From Flavobacteriaceae bacterium UBA4166 (lineage in GTDB: Bacteria > Bacteroidota > Bacteroidia > Flavobacteriales > Flavobacteriaceae): a DNA stretch of 64,000 nt. The stretch spans positions 6,288 through 70,287 of the forward strand of contig DFVG01000010.1 in NCBI GenBank assembly GCA_002379985.1, given 5' to 3'. The notes beneath the pieces are model-generated. The model was given only the letters and a program-made list of their open reading frames with translations. It did not search any database and was not told where the DNA came from. Of this stretch, positions 17,444 through 25,685 are shown piece after piece (position 1 is the first letter of the stretch; every line of letters begins with the position of its first letter). Both the position numbers and the translations under genes were made by a program.

Positions 17444-18711
17444 AAAAGCGAGTCGTTATCACAGGGTTAGGTATTGTAGCTCCGAATGGTATCGGACTAA
17501 CAGATTTTGAAGCTGCCTTACGCGCCGGCACGTCAGGCATCCGCTTCTTTCCGAAACTGGAGGCTTTGAAGTTTTCTTGTCAAATAGGAGGGAAGCCTCA
17601 GCTTTCGCAAGAGAAGATTGACACCTATCTTTCTTCGTTACAGCAACGCAATTTTAATGCAAACGGTATTCTCTACGGAATCATCGCCGGAATGGATGCC
17701 TTGAAGGATGCAAACATCAAACCGGCAGATCCGGAGGCGGAACCTTTGTGGGATTTCGGAATTATTTTCGGAACCGGAACCAGCGGTGTGGATAAATTCC
17801 GTGAAGCGATCTATCAGGTTGATGAAAAAAACGTACGCCGACTGGGAAGTACTACGGTGATTCAAACCATGAGCAGCGGCATCAGTGCGTATTTAGGTGG
17901 AATGATCGGTGCGGGAAATCGCGTCACCACTAATTCGGCTGCCTGTGCCACTGGTACCGAAGCCTTACTGTTGGGATATGAACACATTGCTTCCGGCCAA
18001 GCTAGTCAGATGCTCTGCGGAAGTTGTAGTGACGACGGCCCTTATCTTTGGGGTGGTTTTGATGCCATGCGCGTGACTACCTGGAAACATAACGACCAAT
18101 CCGAACAAGCATCACGCCCATTAAGTGCTTCCGCCAGCGGTTTTGTTCCTTCCAGTGGTGCCGGGGCGTATCTTCTGGAATCACTAGAAAGTGCCGAAGC
18201 CAGAGGAGCCACGATTTATGGTGAAGTTTTAGGTGGCGCCATCAATAACGGAGGGCAGCGATTGGGCGGAAGCATGACCGCACCCAACAATACCGCGGTG
18301 CAAAAATGTATTTCAAAAGCGCTTGAAAATAGCAAGGTAACTGCTTCAGAAATTGACTACATCAACGGACATTTGACGGCCACGATCAAAGATCCGGTTG
18401 AAATTCAAAACTGGTGCGAAGCCTTGCAGCGTTCCGGAACGCAGTTCCCCTATATCAATTCGCTAAAGGGAATGATTGGTCACGGACTGGCAGCCAGTGG
18501 GAGTATGGAGATCGTCGCGACACTGCTTCAGCTAAAACACAATTTTATTTTTCCGAATGTCAATGCGGAAGACCTCCATCCTGAAATTGAAAATCAAGTA
18601 GATAGCAATCGCATTCCGCAGAAAACCATAGAAACACCTTTAAAAACTGTGGCAAAAGCAAGTTTTGGTTTTGGAGATGTAAACGCGTGTGTTATCTTTA
18701 GAAAAATTTAA
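17440..18711 (+). CDS. Beta-ketoacyl-ACP synthase (KAS II-like)
   Basis: 423 residues from the ATG coupled to the dehydratase stop; the longer frame reads into that gene. Thiolase-fold KAS: nucleophile Cys169 (NSAACATG), His311 (INGHLTAT) and His348 (KGMIGHGLAASG), with GFGDVNA near the C-terminus. The usual NAHGTGT around the first His is replaced by NGHLTAT, so the His is kept but the loop differs, suggesting a specialised substrate. Elongates acyl-ACP with malonyl-ACP; likely loads the small ACP at 18718. Confidence 0.88.
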   Translation: MKKRVVITGLGIVAPNGIGLTDFEAALRAGTSGIRFFPKLEALKFSCQIGGKPQLSQEKIDTYLSSLQQRNFNANGILYGIIAGMDALKDANIKPADPEAEPLWDFGIIFGTGTSGVDKFREAIYQVDEKNVRRLGSTTVIQTMSSGISAYLGGMIGAGNRVTTNSAACATGTEALLLGYEHIASGQASQMLCGSCSDDGPYLWGGFDAMRVTTWKHNDQSEQASRPLSASASGFVPSSGAGAYLLESLESAEARGATIYGEVLGGAINNGGQRLGGSMTAPNNTAVQKCISKALENSKVTASEIDYINGHLTATIKDPVEIQNWCEALQRSGTQFPYINSLKGMIGHGLAASGSMEIVATLLQLKHNFIFPNVNAEDLHPEIENQVDSNRIPQKTIETPLKTVAKASFGFGDVNACVIFRKI

Positions 18712-18717
18712 AATTCC

Positions 18718-18975
18718 ATGACCACCGAAAGGATTTACGCCAAATTACTTCCCATTATCCAAAATTATTTACCTGAAGATGTTTCTCCCGATGAGGTGGA
18801 TCCCGATAAGGATCTTACGCGAGAGCTCAATATCAATTCTGCGCATTTGGTAGATGTGGTGTTGGATGTGGAAGATGCCTTTGATGTAGAGTTTGCTAAT
18901 GATGATATGGAAAGTTTGCGAACCGTAAACGATGCCATTACCATTATTCAAAACAAGCTCAAGGAAAACCAATAA
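18718..18975 (+). CDS. Acyl carrier protein, variant Ser motif
   Basis: 85-residue acidic four-helix carrier. The phosphopantetheine site reads LNINSAHLVD with Ser41; the usual Asp-Ser-Leu is Asn-Ser-Ala. The rest (VVLDVEDAFDVEFAND, TVNDAITII) is typical. Serves as the carrier for the ketosynthase, dehydratase and reductase of this operon and may hand the chain to the type III PKS. The Asp-to-Asn change could alter phosphopantetheinyl-transferase or partner choice. 6 bp after the ketosynthase, 2 bp before terC. Confidence 0.88.
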   Translation: MTTERIYAKLLPIIQNYLPEDVSPDEVDPDKDLTRELNINSAHLVDVVLDVEDAFDVEFANDDMESLRTVNDAITIIQNKLKENQ

Positions 18976-18977
18976 GC

Positions 18978-19745
18978 ATGGAAGGACTGTTTACGCCTGA
19001 AAATTTTATTGCGCTGGCCTTACTTACCTTGCTTCAAGCAGTATTAGGACTTGACAACTTGTTGTACATCTCTATTGAATCCAAGCGAGCGCCTGTAGAA
19101 AAGCAAAAAAAGGTGCGGCAACTGGGCATTGGTCTTGCCATTGTATTACGTATTGTGCTGCTCTTCGTGCTGTTGCGCCTTATCGAGTTATTTCAAGATC
19201 CCTTCTTCGGAATTCATGCCACCGATGTTTTTGAAGGCGAATTCAACCTGCATAGTATCATTGTGCTTTTCGGTGGGGTTTTTATCATGTACACCGCTGT
19301 AAAAGAAATTTTACACATGATGACCATTGAAAAGCATGAAAAAAAAACTGCCAAGCCGAAGTCGGTAGGCATGATCATTACCTCTATTGTGATCATGAAT
19401 CTCGTCTTTTCATTTGATTCTATTTTAGGCGCCATTGCCTTAACCGATGTGTTCTGGGTGATGGCAACCGCTATTGTTATTGGCGGACTGCTTATGATCT
19501 GGCTCAGCGGAAAGGTGACCGAGTTCCTGAAAAAGAATCGAATGTATGAAGTGCTCGGGCTTTTCATTTTACTCATTGTTGGCGTTATGTTACTTTCGGA
19601 AGGAGGACACATTGCCCATATGAAGCTCTTCGGAAACCCAATAACCCCTATGAGCAAAACAACCTTCTACTTTGTGATCGCGGTATTGGTGATCGTGGAT
19701 ATTGTTCAAGGCCGCTATCAGAAAAAGCTCAATAAACAATTGTAA
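18978..19745 (+). CDS. TerC-family membrane protein
   Basis: 255 residues, about seven membrane helices. TerC hallmarks: LLTLLQAVLGLDNLLYIS at the N-terminus and MNLVFSFDSILGAIALTD in the middle, with acidic residues inside helices. TerC proteins move or chaperone metal ions (Mn2+) at the membrane. It starts 2 bp after the ACP, so it is in the same transcript as the polyketide genes; no functional link is obvious. A second, Alx-like TerC lies at 26566. Confidence 0.9.
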   Translation: MEGLFTPENFIALALLTLLQAVLGLDNLLYISIESKRAPVEKQKKVRQLGIGLAIVLRIVLLFVLLRLIELFQDPFFGIHATDVFEGEFNLHSIIVLFGGVFIMYTAVKEILHMMTIEKHEKKTAKPKSVGMIITSIVIMNLVFSFDSILGAIALTDVFWVMATAIVIGGLLMIWLSGKVTEFLKKNRMYEVLGLFILLIVGVMLLSEGGHIAHMKLFGNPITPMSKTTFYFVIAVLVIVDIVQGRYQKKLNKQL

Positions 19746-19748
19746 ACT

Positions 19749-20975
19749 ATGGAAGCCGGGCGTTTGAAGCGTACTCCAAACCGACTCGCCGTAAAACTCA
19801 GTACTGCAGGAGAACGGGTGGTACGCAGCGGTCATCCGTGGATCTTTTCTAAGCGTATCGTAAAATGTAAGGAAGGCGGAAAACCGGGTGATATCGCCGT
19901 CATTTTCAGTCAGCAGTCCAATACCGTTTTGGGCATCGGACTCTACGATCCGGATTCTCCCATTCGAATTAAGATGCTGTATACCTCGGGGCCGGCGACC
20001 ATCGATCAAGCCTTTTTTTCAGAAAAAATCATCCAAGCTAAAATGCTTCGGAAACCGCTCTTAGCAACGCATACGAATAGTTACCGACTAATTTTTGGGG
20101 AGAATGACGGATTGCCCGGGCTCATTGCCGATGTCTACGACACCGTACTGGTCATAAAATTATATACTGCAATTTGGTTGCCTTTCCTTCAGATGATCGT
20201 TCCGCTTATTGAAAAAGCAGCACAAACACAGACCACGGTAGTCAGACTCAACCGCTTGCTGGAGAAAAAGACCATTACAGGACTTACTGATGGCATGATC
20301 TGGAGTGGAAGTCTCACTTCAGAAACCGTTGTATTTCTGGAGCACGGAATTCGGTTTCAAGCCAATGTGATCAAAGGACATAAAACCGGATATTTTTTAG
20401 ATCATCGCCATAACCGGAAGCAAGTAGGGGAGATGGCTTCAGGAAAAACAGTTTTGGATGTGTTTTCTTATGCCGGTGGGTTTTCTGTTCATGCGCTAGT
20501 AGGCGGTGCGAAAGAAGTGACGAGTGTTGATATCAGTGCGCATGCGCTCGCTGTCGCGGAAGAAAATGCGCAACTCAATTCTTTCAACGGTACTCATAAA
20601 ACCGTGGCAGGAGACGCTTTTGAAGTCTTAGAAAACTGGGTTTCCGAAGGAATTACCTACGATATCGTGGTTATCGACCCCCCAAGTTTTGCGAAACGTG
20701 CTTCTGAAATTCCAAAAGCCATTAAAAAATATCATCAATTGGCTTCCTTAGGAGCGCAACTGGTCGCTAAAGGTGGAACGCTTGTCTTGGCTTCCTGTTC
20801 TTCAAGAATCAATGCCGAACAATTTTTCGAAATCAACGACAAAGCCTTACGTCGTGTGGGAAGGGTATTTACACGTATCCAGAAAACCGCACACGATATC
20901 GATCATCCGGTTACGTTTCCGGAAGGATGGTATTTAAAATGCGGGTATTATCAATTAGACAAAAAGCGAAAGTAG
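19749..20975 (+). CDS. rlmI: rRNA (cytosine-C5) methyltransferase RlmI-like
   Basis: 408 residues. N-terminal PUA domain (RVVRSGHPWIFSKRI), then class I SAM domain: VLDVFSYAGGFSVHA, SVDISAHAL, and the catalytic IDPPSFAK, with TLVLASCSS near the end. Matches the RlmI/YwbD family, which methylates 23S rRNA. Last gene of the plus-strand operon; its 3' end overlaps the convergent gntP-like gene by 21 bp. Confidence 0.92.
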   Translation: MEAGRLKRTPNRLAVKLSTAGERVVRSGHPWIFSKRIVKCKEGGKPGDIAVIFSQQSNTVLGIGLYDPDSPIRIKMLYTSGPATIDQAFFSEKIIQAKMLRKPLLATHTNSYRLIFGENDGLPGLIADVYDTVLVIKLYTAIWLPFLQMIVPLIEKAAQTQTTVVRLNRLLEKKTITGLTDGMIWSGSLTSETVVFLEHGIRFQANVIKGHKTGYFLDHRHNRKQVGEMASGKTVLDVFSYAGGFSVHALVGGAKEVTSVDISAHALAVAEENAQLNSFNGTHKTVAGDAFEVLENWVSEGITYDIVVIDPPSFAKRASEIPKAIKKYHQLASLGAQLVAKGGTLVLASCSSRINAEQFFEINDKALRRVGRVFTRIQKTAHDIDHPVTFPEGWYLKCGYYQLDKKRK

Positions 20976-22292
20976 CAGGACCGTAGAAAACCCTGTGAGC
21001 GCCAATAGCGTGGTCATGACCGTCCAACTTCGAAAGGTTTGCTCTTCATTCATTCCCAAATATTTACTTACCAACCAGAATCCGCTATCATTGACATGAG
21101 AAAGAATGGAGGCACCCGCAGCAATGGCGATCACCAACAATGCTTTATCCATGGCTCCGGTTTCTGTAAGCAATAGGGGTGCTGTTACTCCGGCCGCAGT
21201 GATCATCGCAACGGTGGCAGAACCTTGTAGAATGCGAACCAACGCCGCCACCACAAAGGCAAACACCAACGTACTGAGTCCCATTTCCGAAAAATACGTC
21301 GCTAACATATCTCCGGCACCTGTTGCGATCAATGTTTCTTTAAACACCCCACCGGCGCCGGTCAGTAAAATGATGACCCCTGCAGGGGCTAACGATTTTG
21401 CTGTAATATTCTGAAGTGCCTTTCGGGAAGTACCGCGACGTACTCCCAACACGTACCATGCAAGAAGGTTCGCCAGGATTAGGGCTACAAAAGGATGTCC
21501 TACCATCTGCAGCCAATTTTTGATGCTCTCTGGAAGCCAATTGTCACCCAACGGACTGTTCAATACGGTATTGCAAACAATAAGGATGATAGGCAGTCCG
21601 ATAATGGAAAAAATGACTCCCACGGAAGGAAGTTGCCGTTGGTCTGCAGCATCTTCAAAACCTTCAGGAGCTTCAATATGAATACGCTTTGCAATATATT
21701 TTCCGAAAAGGGGTCCGCTTACAATAGCCGTAGGGATCCCGACGATAAAACCAAACACAATCACCCAACCCAGATCAGCATTCAGAATATCTGCTACCGC
21801 CACTGGACCAGGAGTCGGCGGAATAAAAGCATGTGTAATCGCAAGTCCGGCCAACAGTGGAATTCCGTATAGTAACAACGACTTTTTAGACTTCCGCTGC
21901 AGCGAATAAATAAGCGGCACTAAAATAATAAATGCGACATCGAAGAATACAGGAATGGCTACAAAGAAACCTGTAAGCATCAGTGCCCAAGCGGTATTCT
22001 TGTTTTTTGTTTTATTCAAAAGAAATCCGGCGACGGCTTCCGCACCGCCACTGTGCTCTAGAATAGCTCCAAACATTGCTCCTAGTCCGACGACCACTGC
22101 CACGAAGCCCAACGTATTGCCCATACCGATCTTGATAGTGTCAATAATATTGAGCGGTTGCATTCCGGCTAGAATTCCCACCAAAATACTAGCCATCAGC
22201 AAAGCGATAAATGCTTGGATGCGAAATTTTAGAATAAGGAGTAACAGCAGTGCGATGCCTGCGCCGATGGCAAGGAGTAACGTACTATCCAT
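20955..22292 (-). CDS. Gluconate:H+ symporter, GntP family
   Basis: 445 residues, 12-14 membrane helices. Start at MDSTLLLAIGAG, whose ATG overlaps the gnd stop by 8 bp; upstream frame belongs to gnd. GntP features: GFVAVVVGLGAMFGAILE near 70, VALADIL-type loop (GPVAVADILNADLG) near 180, and HVNDSGFWLVSKYLGM near the C-terminus. Imports gluconate for gntK and gnd in the same operon. Confidence 0.93.
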   Translation of the reverse strand: MDSTLLLAIGAGIALLLLLILKFRIQAFIALLMASILVGILAGMQPLNIIDTIKIGMGNTLGFVAVVVGLGAMFGAILEHSGGAEAVAGFLLNKTKNKNTAWALMLTGFFVAIPVFFDVAFIILVPLIYSLQRKSKKSLLLYGIPLLAGLAITHAFIPPTPGPVAVADILNADLGWVIVFGFIVGIPTAIVSGPLFGKYIAKRIHIEAPEGFEDAADQRQLPSVGVIFSIIGLPIILIVCNTVLNSPLGDNWLPESIKNWLQMVGHPFVALILANLLAWYVLGVRRGTSRKALQNITAKSLAPAGVIILLTGAGGVFKETLIATGAGDMLATYFSEMGLSTLVFAFVVAALVRILQGSATVAMITAAGVTAPLLLTETGAMDKALLVIAIAAGASILSHVNDSGFWLVSKYLGMNEEQTFRSWTVMTTLLALTGFSTVLLLSLFV

Positions 22293-23685
22293 GAGTATTG
22301 TTCCAATTCGTGGTAAAAGATTCATCTTCAAGACGGTCAATTCGACGGTAGGTGTGGGCGCCAAAACTATCTCGTTGTGCTTGAATTAAATTCGCAGGTA
22401 AAGACACTGAACTCATTGTATACCAATATTGTAACGCATTTGAAAAACAAGGCACGGCAATATGTTGAGCGGATGCTTCTGTAAGTATCGTATCTAAAGC
22501 AGGCACACCGTTCTTTCGAGTCGATTCAAACATCGGGTGCTGTAAAAAATCTTCTTCTGAAATAGCTTTCGAAATATCAACAACCAACGTTGAGGCCAAG
22601 ATACAGCCGTTGGTCCACACGCGAGTAATTTCCTGTAAAGACACATCCCAGCCGTAGTGATCGGAGGCCATCTGGATCAATTGTAATCCCTCATGGTGAT
22701 TCAACACACGCGCCCATCGGTAGGCATTTTGGAGCGCCTCAATTGTGATTAGCGCATCCGTTTTCGCAGCATTACTCAAGGCCGCCAATTGCTTTCGTTT
22801 CTTTTTTAAGGAAGAAAAGGATCTCGCGAACAAGGCCGATGCCGTAAACGAAGCAGGAGCTCCAAGTTCAGTTGCAGCTTGCACGGTCCAACTTCCGGTG
22901 CCTTTGCTGGCTGCGACATCTAGTACTTTTTCTAATAAGGGAGTGCCGTTTTCCTTCTTCCGAAGAATGTTAATGGTGGTTTCCAGAAGAAAGCTTTGTT
23001 CCAGACCTTCATTCCATTCCGAAAGTAGCTCCGCCATCGTATCATGATCTAGGCTAGGTTTCAATAAAACATATGCCTCTGCCAGTAATTGCATTTCAGC
23101 ATATTCGATTCCATTATGCACCATCTTTACAAAATGCCCACAACCTTGAGGCCCTAAATAAGCAACGCAGGGATTCCCATTGGGGTCTTTCGCCGCTATG
23201 CTTTCCAAAATAGGCTGAATTAAATAGTAATTGGTTTGTTGACCGCCGACCATCATTGAAGGACCTTTCCGCGCTCCGGAGGCACCTCCTGAAACCCCAA
23301 CGCCAAAAAAGGCCATTCCTTTTTTCTGTAGCGAGCCGCAGCGTCGAAAAGTATCTTTGTAATGAGAATTTCCCCCATCGATAATACTATCATCGCGATC
23401 TAAAAAAGGCGTAAGTTGGTCGATCACTTCATCCACCGGGGCACCGGCCGGGACCATGATTAAAATCTTTCTGGGACGGGCGAGGGATGCTACAAAATCG
23501 GTCAGTTGCGTATGGCCCTGAATATGCTCACCGGGATGGTCTTTGAGAAAATCAGCGACGACCCTTGCTTCGATACCTTCAGAACGGTTATACACTGAAA
23601 TAGAAATACCCTTTTCCGCAGCATTTGCCGCTAGATTCGCTCCCATGACCCCTAGGCCAATAATTCCAAATTCAGCCTTATTCAT
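22285..23685 (-). CDS. gnd: 6-phosphogluconate dehydrogenase
   Basis: 466 residues. Start MNKAEFGIIGLGVMG overlaps the gntK stop by 8 bp; the longer frame starts inside gntK. NADP-binding GLGVMG, active-site GVSGGASGARKGPSMMVGG, and HFVKMVHNGIEYAEMQ with catalytic Lys and Asn are intact. Oxidises 6-phosphogluconate to ribulose-5-phosphate with CO2 release. Middle gene of gntK-gnd-gntP, giving a complete gluconate uptake-phosphorylation-oxidation route. Confidence 0.96.
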   Translation of the reverse strand: MNKAEFGIIGLGVMGANLAANAAEKGISISVYNRSEGIEARVVADFLKDHPGEHIQGHTQLTDFVASLARPRKILIMVPAGAPVDEVIDQLTPFLDRDDSIIDGGNSHYKDTFRRCGSLQKKGMAFFGVGVSGGASGARKGPSMMVGGQQTNYYLIQPILESIAAKDPNGNPCVAYLGPQGCGHFVKMVHNGIEYAEMQLLAEAYVLLKPSLDHDTMAELLSEWNEGLEQSFLLETTINILRKKENGTPLLEKVLDVAASKGTGSWTVQAATELGAPASFTASALFARSFSSLKKKRKQLAALSNAAKTDALITIEALQNAYRWARVLNHHEGLQLIQMASDHYGWDVSLQEITRVWTNGCILASTLVVDISKAISEEDFLQHPMFESTRKNGVPALDTILTEASAQHIAVPCFSNALQYWYTMSSVSLPANLIQAQRDSFGAHTYRRIDRLEDESFTTNWNNTHG

Positions 23686-24160
23686 ACGATTGGTATTTGG
23701 AAAGAATATCATCAACAATATGTTCGGGAGATCTAGTTACACTCACACGAAATGCTTTCGTGGGAGGTTCTAAGGCATCAAATTGGGACTGCAACAGGGC
23801 AGGAGGCATGTAATGGTCTGTGCGCTGTTGTAGCCGCTGATAAATTGCCGGGTAACCCCCTTGTAAAAATACCCAAAAAGCGTCACGATTGCTATCTAAC
23901 ATGTCTCGATACGAACGTTTTAGTGCTGAGCAGGCCAAAACCGCCTCGCCTTCCGTTGACCATTTCTGAATATTTGTTGCTAAAGTTTCCAACCAAGGTT
24001 TTCGATCTGAATCATTTAAGGACGTTCCTTGTTGCATTTTTAGCACATTCGATTCCGGATGAAAATCATCAGCATCGTAAAAGGGAGCGTTCAACCTATT
24101 GGCCAACAAAGTACCTACCGTCGTTTTTCCGCAGCCGCTAACACCCATAATTATGATCAA
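23678..24160 (-). CDS. gntK: Gluconokinase
   Basis: 160 residues; phosphorylates gluconate to 6-phosphogluconate. P-loop GVSGCGKTT, DADDFHP substrate loop, LNDSDRKPWL, and the CSALKRSYRD motif are all present. I chose the TTG at 24160 because it gives MIIIMGVSG, completing the first beta strand; the ATG at 24148 would start directly at MGVSG. No upstream ATG exists. First gene of the gluconate operon; gnd follows with an 8-bp overlap. No GntR-type operator was noticed upstream. Confidence 0.93.
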   Translation of the reverse strand: MIIIMGVSGCGKTTVGTLLANRLNAPFYDADDFHPESNVLKMQQGTSLNDSDRKPWLETLATNIQKWSTEGEAVLACSALKRSYRDMLDSNRDAFWVFLQGGYPAIYQRLQQRTDHYMPPALLQSQFDALEPPTKAFRVSVTRSPEHIVDDILSKYQSYE

Positions 24161-24298
24161 TGATCTGTATTTTAAAAGAAGTTACAAGGTACGTAGAATT
24201 TCAATTCTTTTAAAACCCTGTTAATAGGGGCGTTAAAGAGTTTTAAAACATTTCTTTATTACCTAATTGAAGTTTATTTTAATATAAAATCAAGCATT

Positions 24299-24673
24299 AT
24301 GAAAAAGATATTCTTAGTACTATTATTGTTGACCACTACAGGCATGTTTGCACAAGATCCCATGTTACAAAAGGATAATGAGGAAATGGAGGCAAGAGCC
24401 GAACTGCTCACGCAGCAGTACAATGAAGAACTCGCATTGACTCCCAAACAGCAATTGTTGTTTCAGAAAAAAGTAGAAGAATTCTTAATTCGAGCGGAGT
24501 CCATACGCATGAAAACCGAGGGAAAGAATGAAATGGATGCCTTAGCAGAGCTTCAGATTCAAGAAATTACTGAAATGAACAATGTGCTCACACAACCTCA
24601 AATGGATCTTTACAAAAAACTACGCCCTGTCATGCAACCCATAGGGGAGGTTTCTGAGAATGAGAAAATGTAA
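24299..24673 (+). CDS. Secreted Glu-rich helical protein
   Basis: 124 residues with a signal peptide (MKKIFLVLLLLTTTGMFAQ). The mature protein is entirely helical in appearance, rich in Glu, Lys and Gln, with an LTPKQQLLFQKKVEEFL and a VLTQPQMDLYKKL segment, the pattern of small Spy/CpxP-like or Bacteroidota periplasmic helical proteins. Function not known. Single gene ended by a strong terminator. Confidence 0.7.
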   Translation: MKKIFLVLLLLTTTGMFAQDPMLQKDNEEMEARAELLTQQYNEELALTPKQQLLFQKKVEEFLIRAESIRMKTEGKNEMDALAELQIQEITEMNNVLTQPQMDLYKKLRPVMQPIGEVSENEKM

Positions 24674-24698
24674 ACTAAGACAAAACAATTATAAAAGC

Positions 24699-24728
24699 GA
24701 AAGCGCAGTTTTTACTGCGCTTTCTTTA
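24699..24728 (+). terminator. Terminator, probably bidirectional
   Basis: Perfect 11-bp stem GAAAGCGCAGT / ACTGCGCTTTC with a 4-nt T loop, followed by TTTATA. Sits between two convergent genes and can serve both. Confidence 0.85.
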
Positions 24729-24754
24729 TAGGGAGTTGTTCAAGGGAGAACAAA

Positions 24755-25213
24755 TTATTTAAATTTTTCGTCTTTGGTGGTTGATTCGATCGTAGGATCG
24801 TCTGTATGCATCGTTTTTTTAAGTCCGGCAGAATCTACATTGAAAAACTCCATGATTTCGGTAGGGTTTTCAATTTGTTTCATTTTTTCTCCGTTGATCG
24901 CGATGGGCTGTGTGAGGACTTCATTATTATTCTGAAGGATTTTCACCCAGTCTTCGGTATTGTAATCAGATCGGTCTTTATCGTCTTCTTTCAAAACACG
25001 TTTATCAACCAAATCGCCTACCTTGACATTAAGTCCGTCTGCGATTTCGGCCCACTGTGTACCCGTGACTTTTACTTTTGCAATATCAATGGTATGAATC
25101 TTCTCTTCGATCCCTTGTAAATAACTCAACGTATGTTTTCCCACACGTGTGTTGCTGCTATACACTAAGGTAAGCTGTTTGTCATCTCTTGCGAGTACTG
25201 CCATATCTTCCAT
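24755..25213 (-). CDS. ArsC/Spx-like thioredoxin-fold protein lacking Cys
   Basis: 152 residues. The order of elements follows the ArsC/Spx/YffB family: LTLVYSSNTRVGKHTL in place of the HNPRCSKS redox loop, a DIAKVKVTGTQW segment, DLVDKR, and EDWVKILQNNNEVLTQPIAING matching the family's nP-x-L-x-xPI region. The catalytic Cys is absent (SSNT), so reductase activity is not expected. Acidic C-terminal tail. Follows the hibernation factor at 25517 with 1 bp between stop and start, so it is probably a translation- or stress-linked partner. Confidence 0.65.
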   Translation of the reverse strand: MEDMAVLARDDKQLTLVYSSNTRVGKHTLSYLQGIEEKIHTIDIAKVKVTGTQWAEIADGLNVKVGDLVDKRVLKEDDKDRSDYNTEDWVKILQNNNEVLTQPIAINGEKMKQIENPTEIMEFFNVDSAGLKKTMHTDDPTIESTTKDEKFK

Positions 25214-25214
25214 C

Positions 25215-25517
25215 TTAATGAGTTTGCATCTTTTCCTTACGCTTCTGTAGTTGACGCTTTAATTCATTATACGATTCGCTTACAGATTTTTCAAAATTTT
25301 CATTCGATGCTTCTGCAAATATACGAGGTCCCGGCGCACTTAAACGAATATTACAGATTTTTCCTGTTTCGTCGCTTGAAGTATTTTCAGTTTTAAAGAA
25401 AACATCGGCTCTTACGATGAAGTCATAGCGGTTAAACAATTTTTCTAATTTCTTAGCGGTAAAGATTTCTAGCGCGTCGCTAGCAGATACCTTATCATAT
25501 TCGAAGTTGATGTTCAT
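25215..25517 (-). CDS. Ribosome hibernation factor (HPF/RaiA)
   Basis: 100 residues, the short-HPF form. Start at MNINFEYDKVSAS; the longer frame begins at an upstream non-ATG codon. Beta-alpha-beta fold with AKKLEKLFNRYDFIVRADVFF, CNIRLSAPGPRIFAEAS and a basic C-terminal helix (YNELKRQLQKRKEK). Binds the 30S decoding region and inactivates ribosomes in stationary phase. Candidate -7 TATCTTTA upstream. In an operon with the ArsC-like gene. Confidence 0.92.
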   Translation of the reverse strand: MNINFEYDKVSASDALEIFTAKKLEKLFNRYDFIVRADVFFKTENTSSDETGKICNIRLSAPGPRIFAEASNENFEKSVSESYNELKRQLQKRKEKMQTH

Positions 25518-25634
25518 AATTATAGAATTTCTTTTAAAGATACAATAGGAGGGAGGGGGTGCCAAATTTTTAATAGTTCTTTGTGAAAAACTCTTGAAAG
25601 ATCGTGCCGTTGCGTTAAATGTTTTTTAATTGTT

Positions 25635-25664
25635 TTTGGAAGCGGAATGCAGTCGTTACTTTTA
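25635..25664 (+). promoter_or_regulatory. Promoter of nitroreductase gene
   Basis: TTTG (25635-25638), 18-bp spacer, TACTTTTA (25657-25664). It overlaps the ATG at 25647, which therefore cannot be the start; the ATG at 25686 lies 22 bp after the -7 box. Confidence 0.5.
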
Positions 25665-25685
25665 GAAAAACAAAAAAAGAAAAAG

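Noticed and set aside
21955..22389. 144-residue plus-strand frame opposite gntP
   Set aside because: Mirror of membrane helices in a clearly coding gene.
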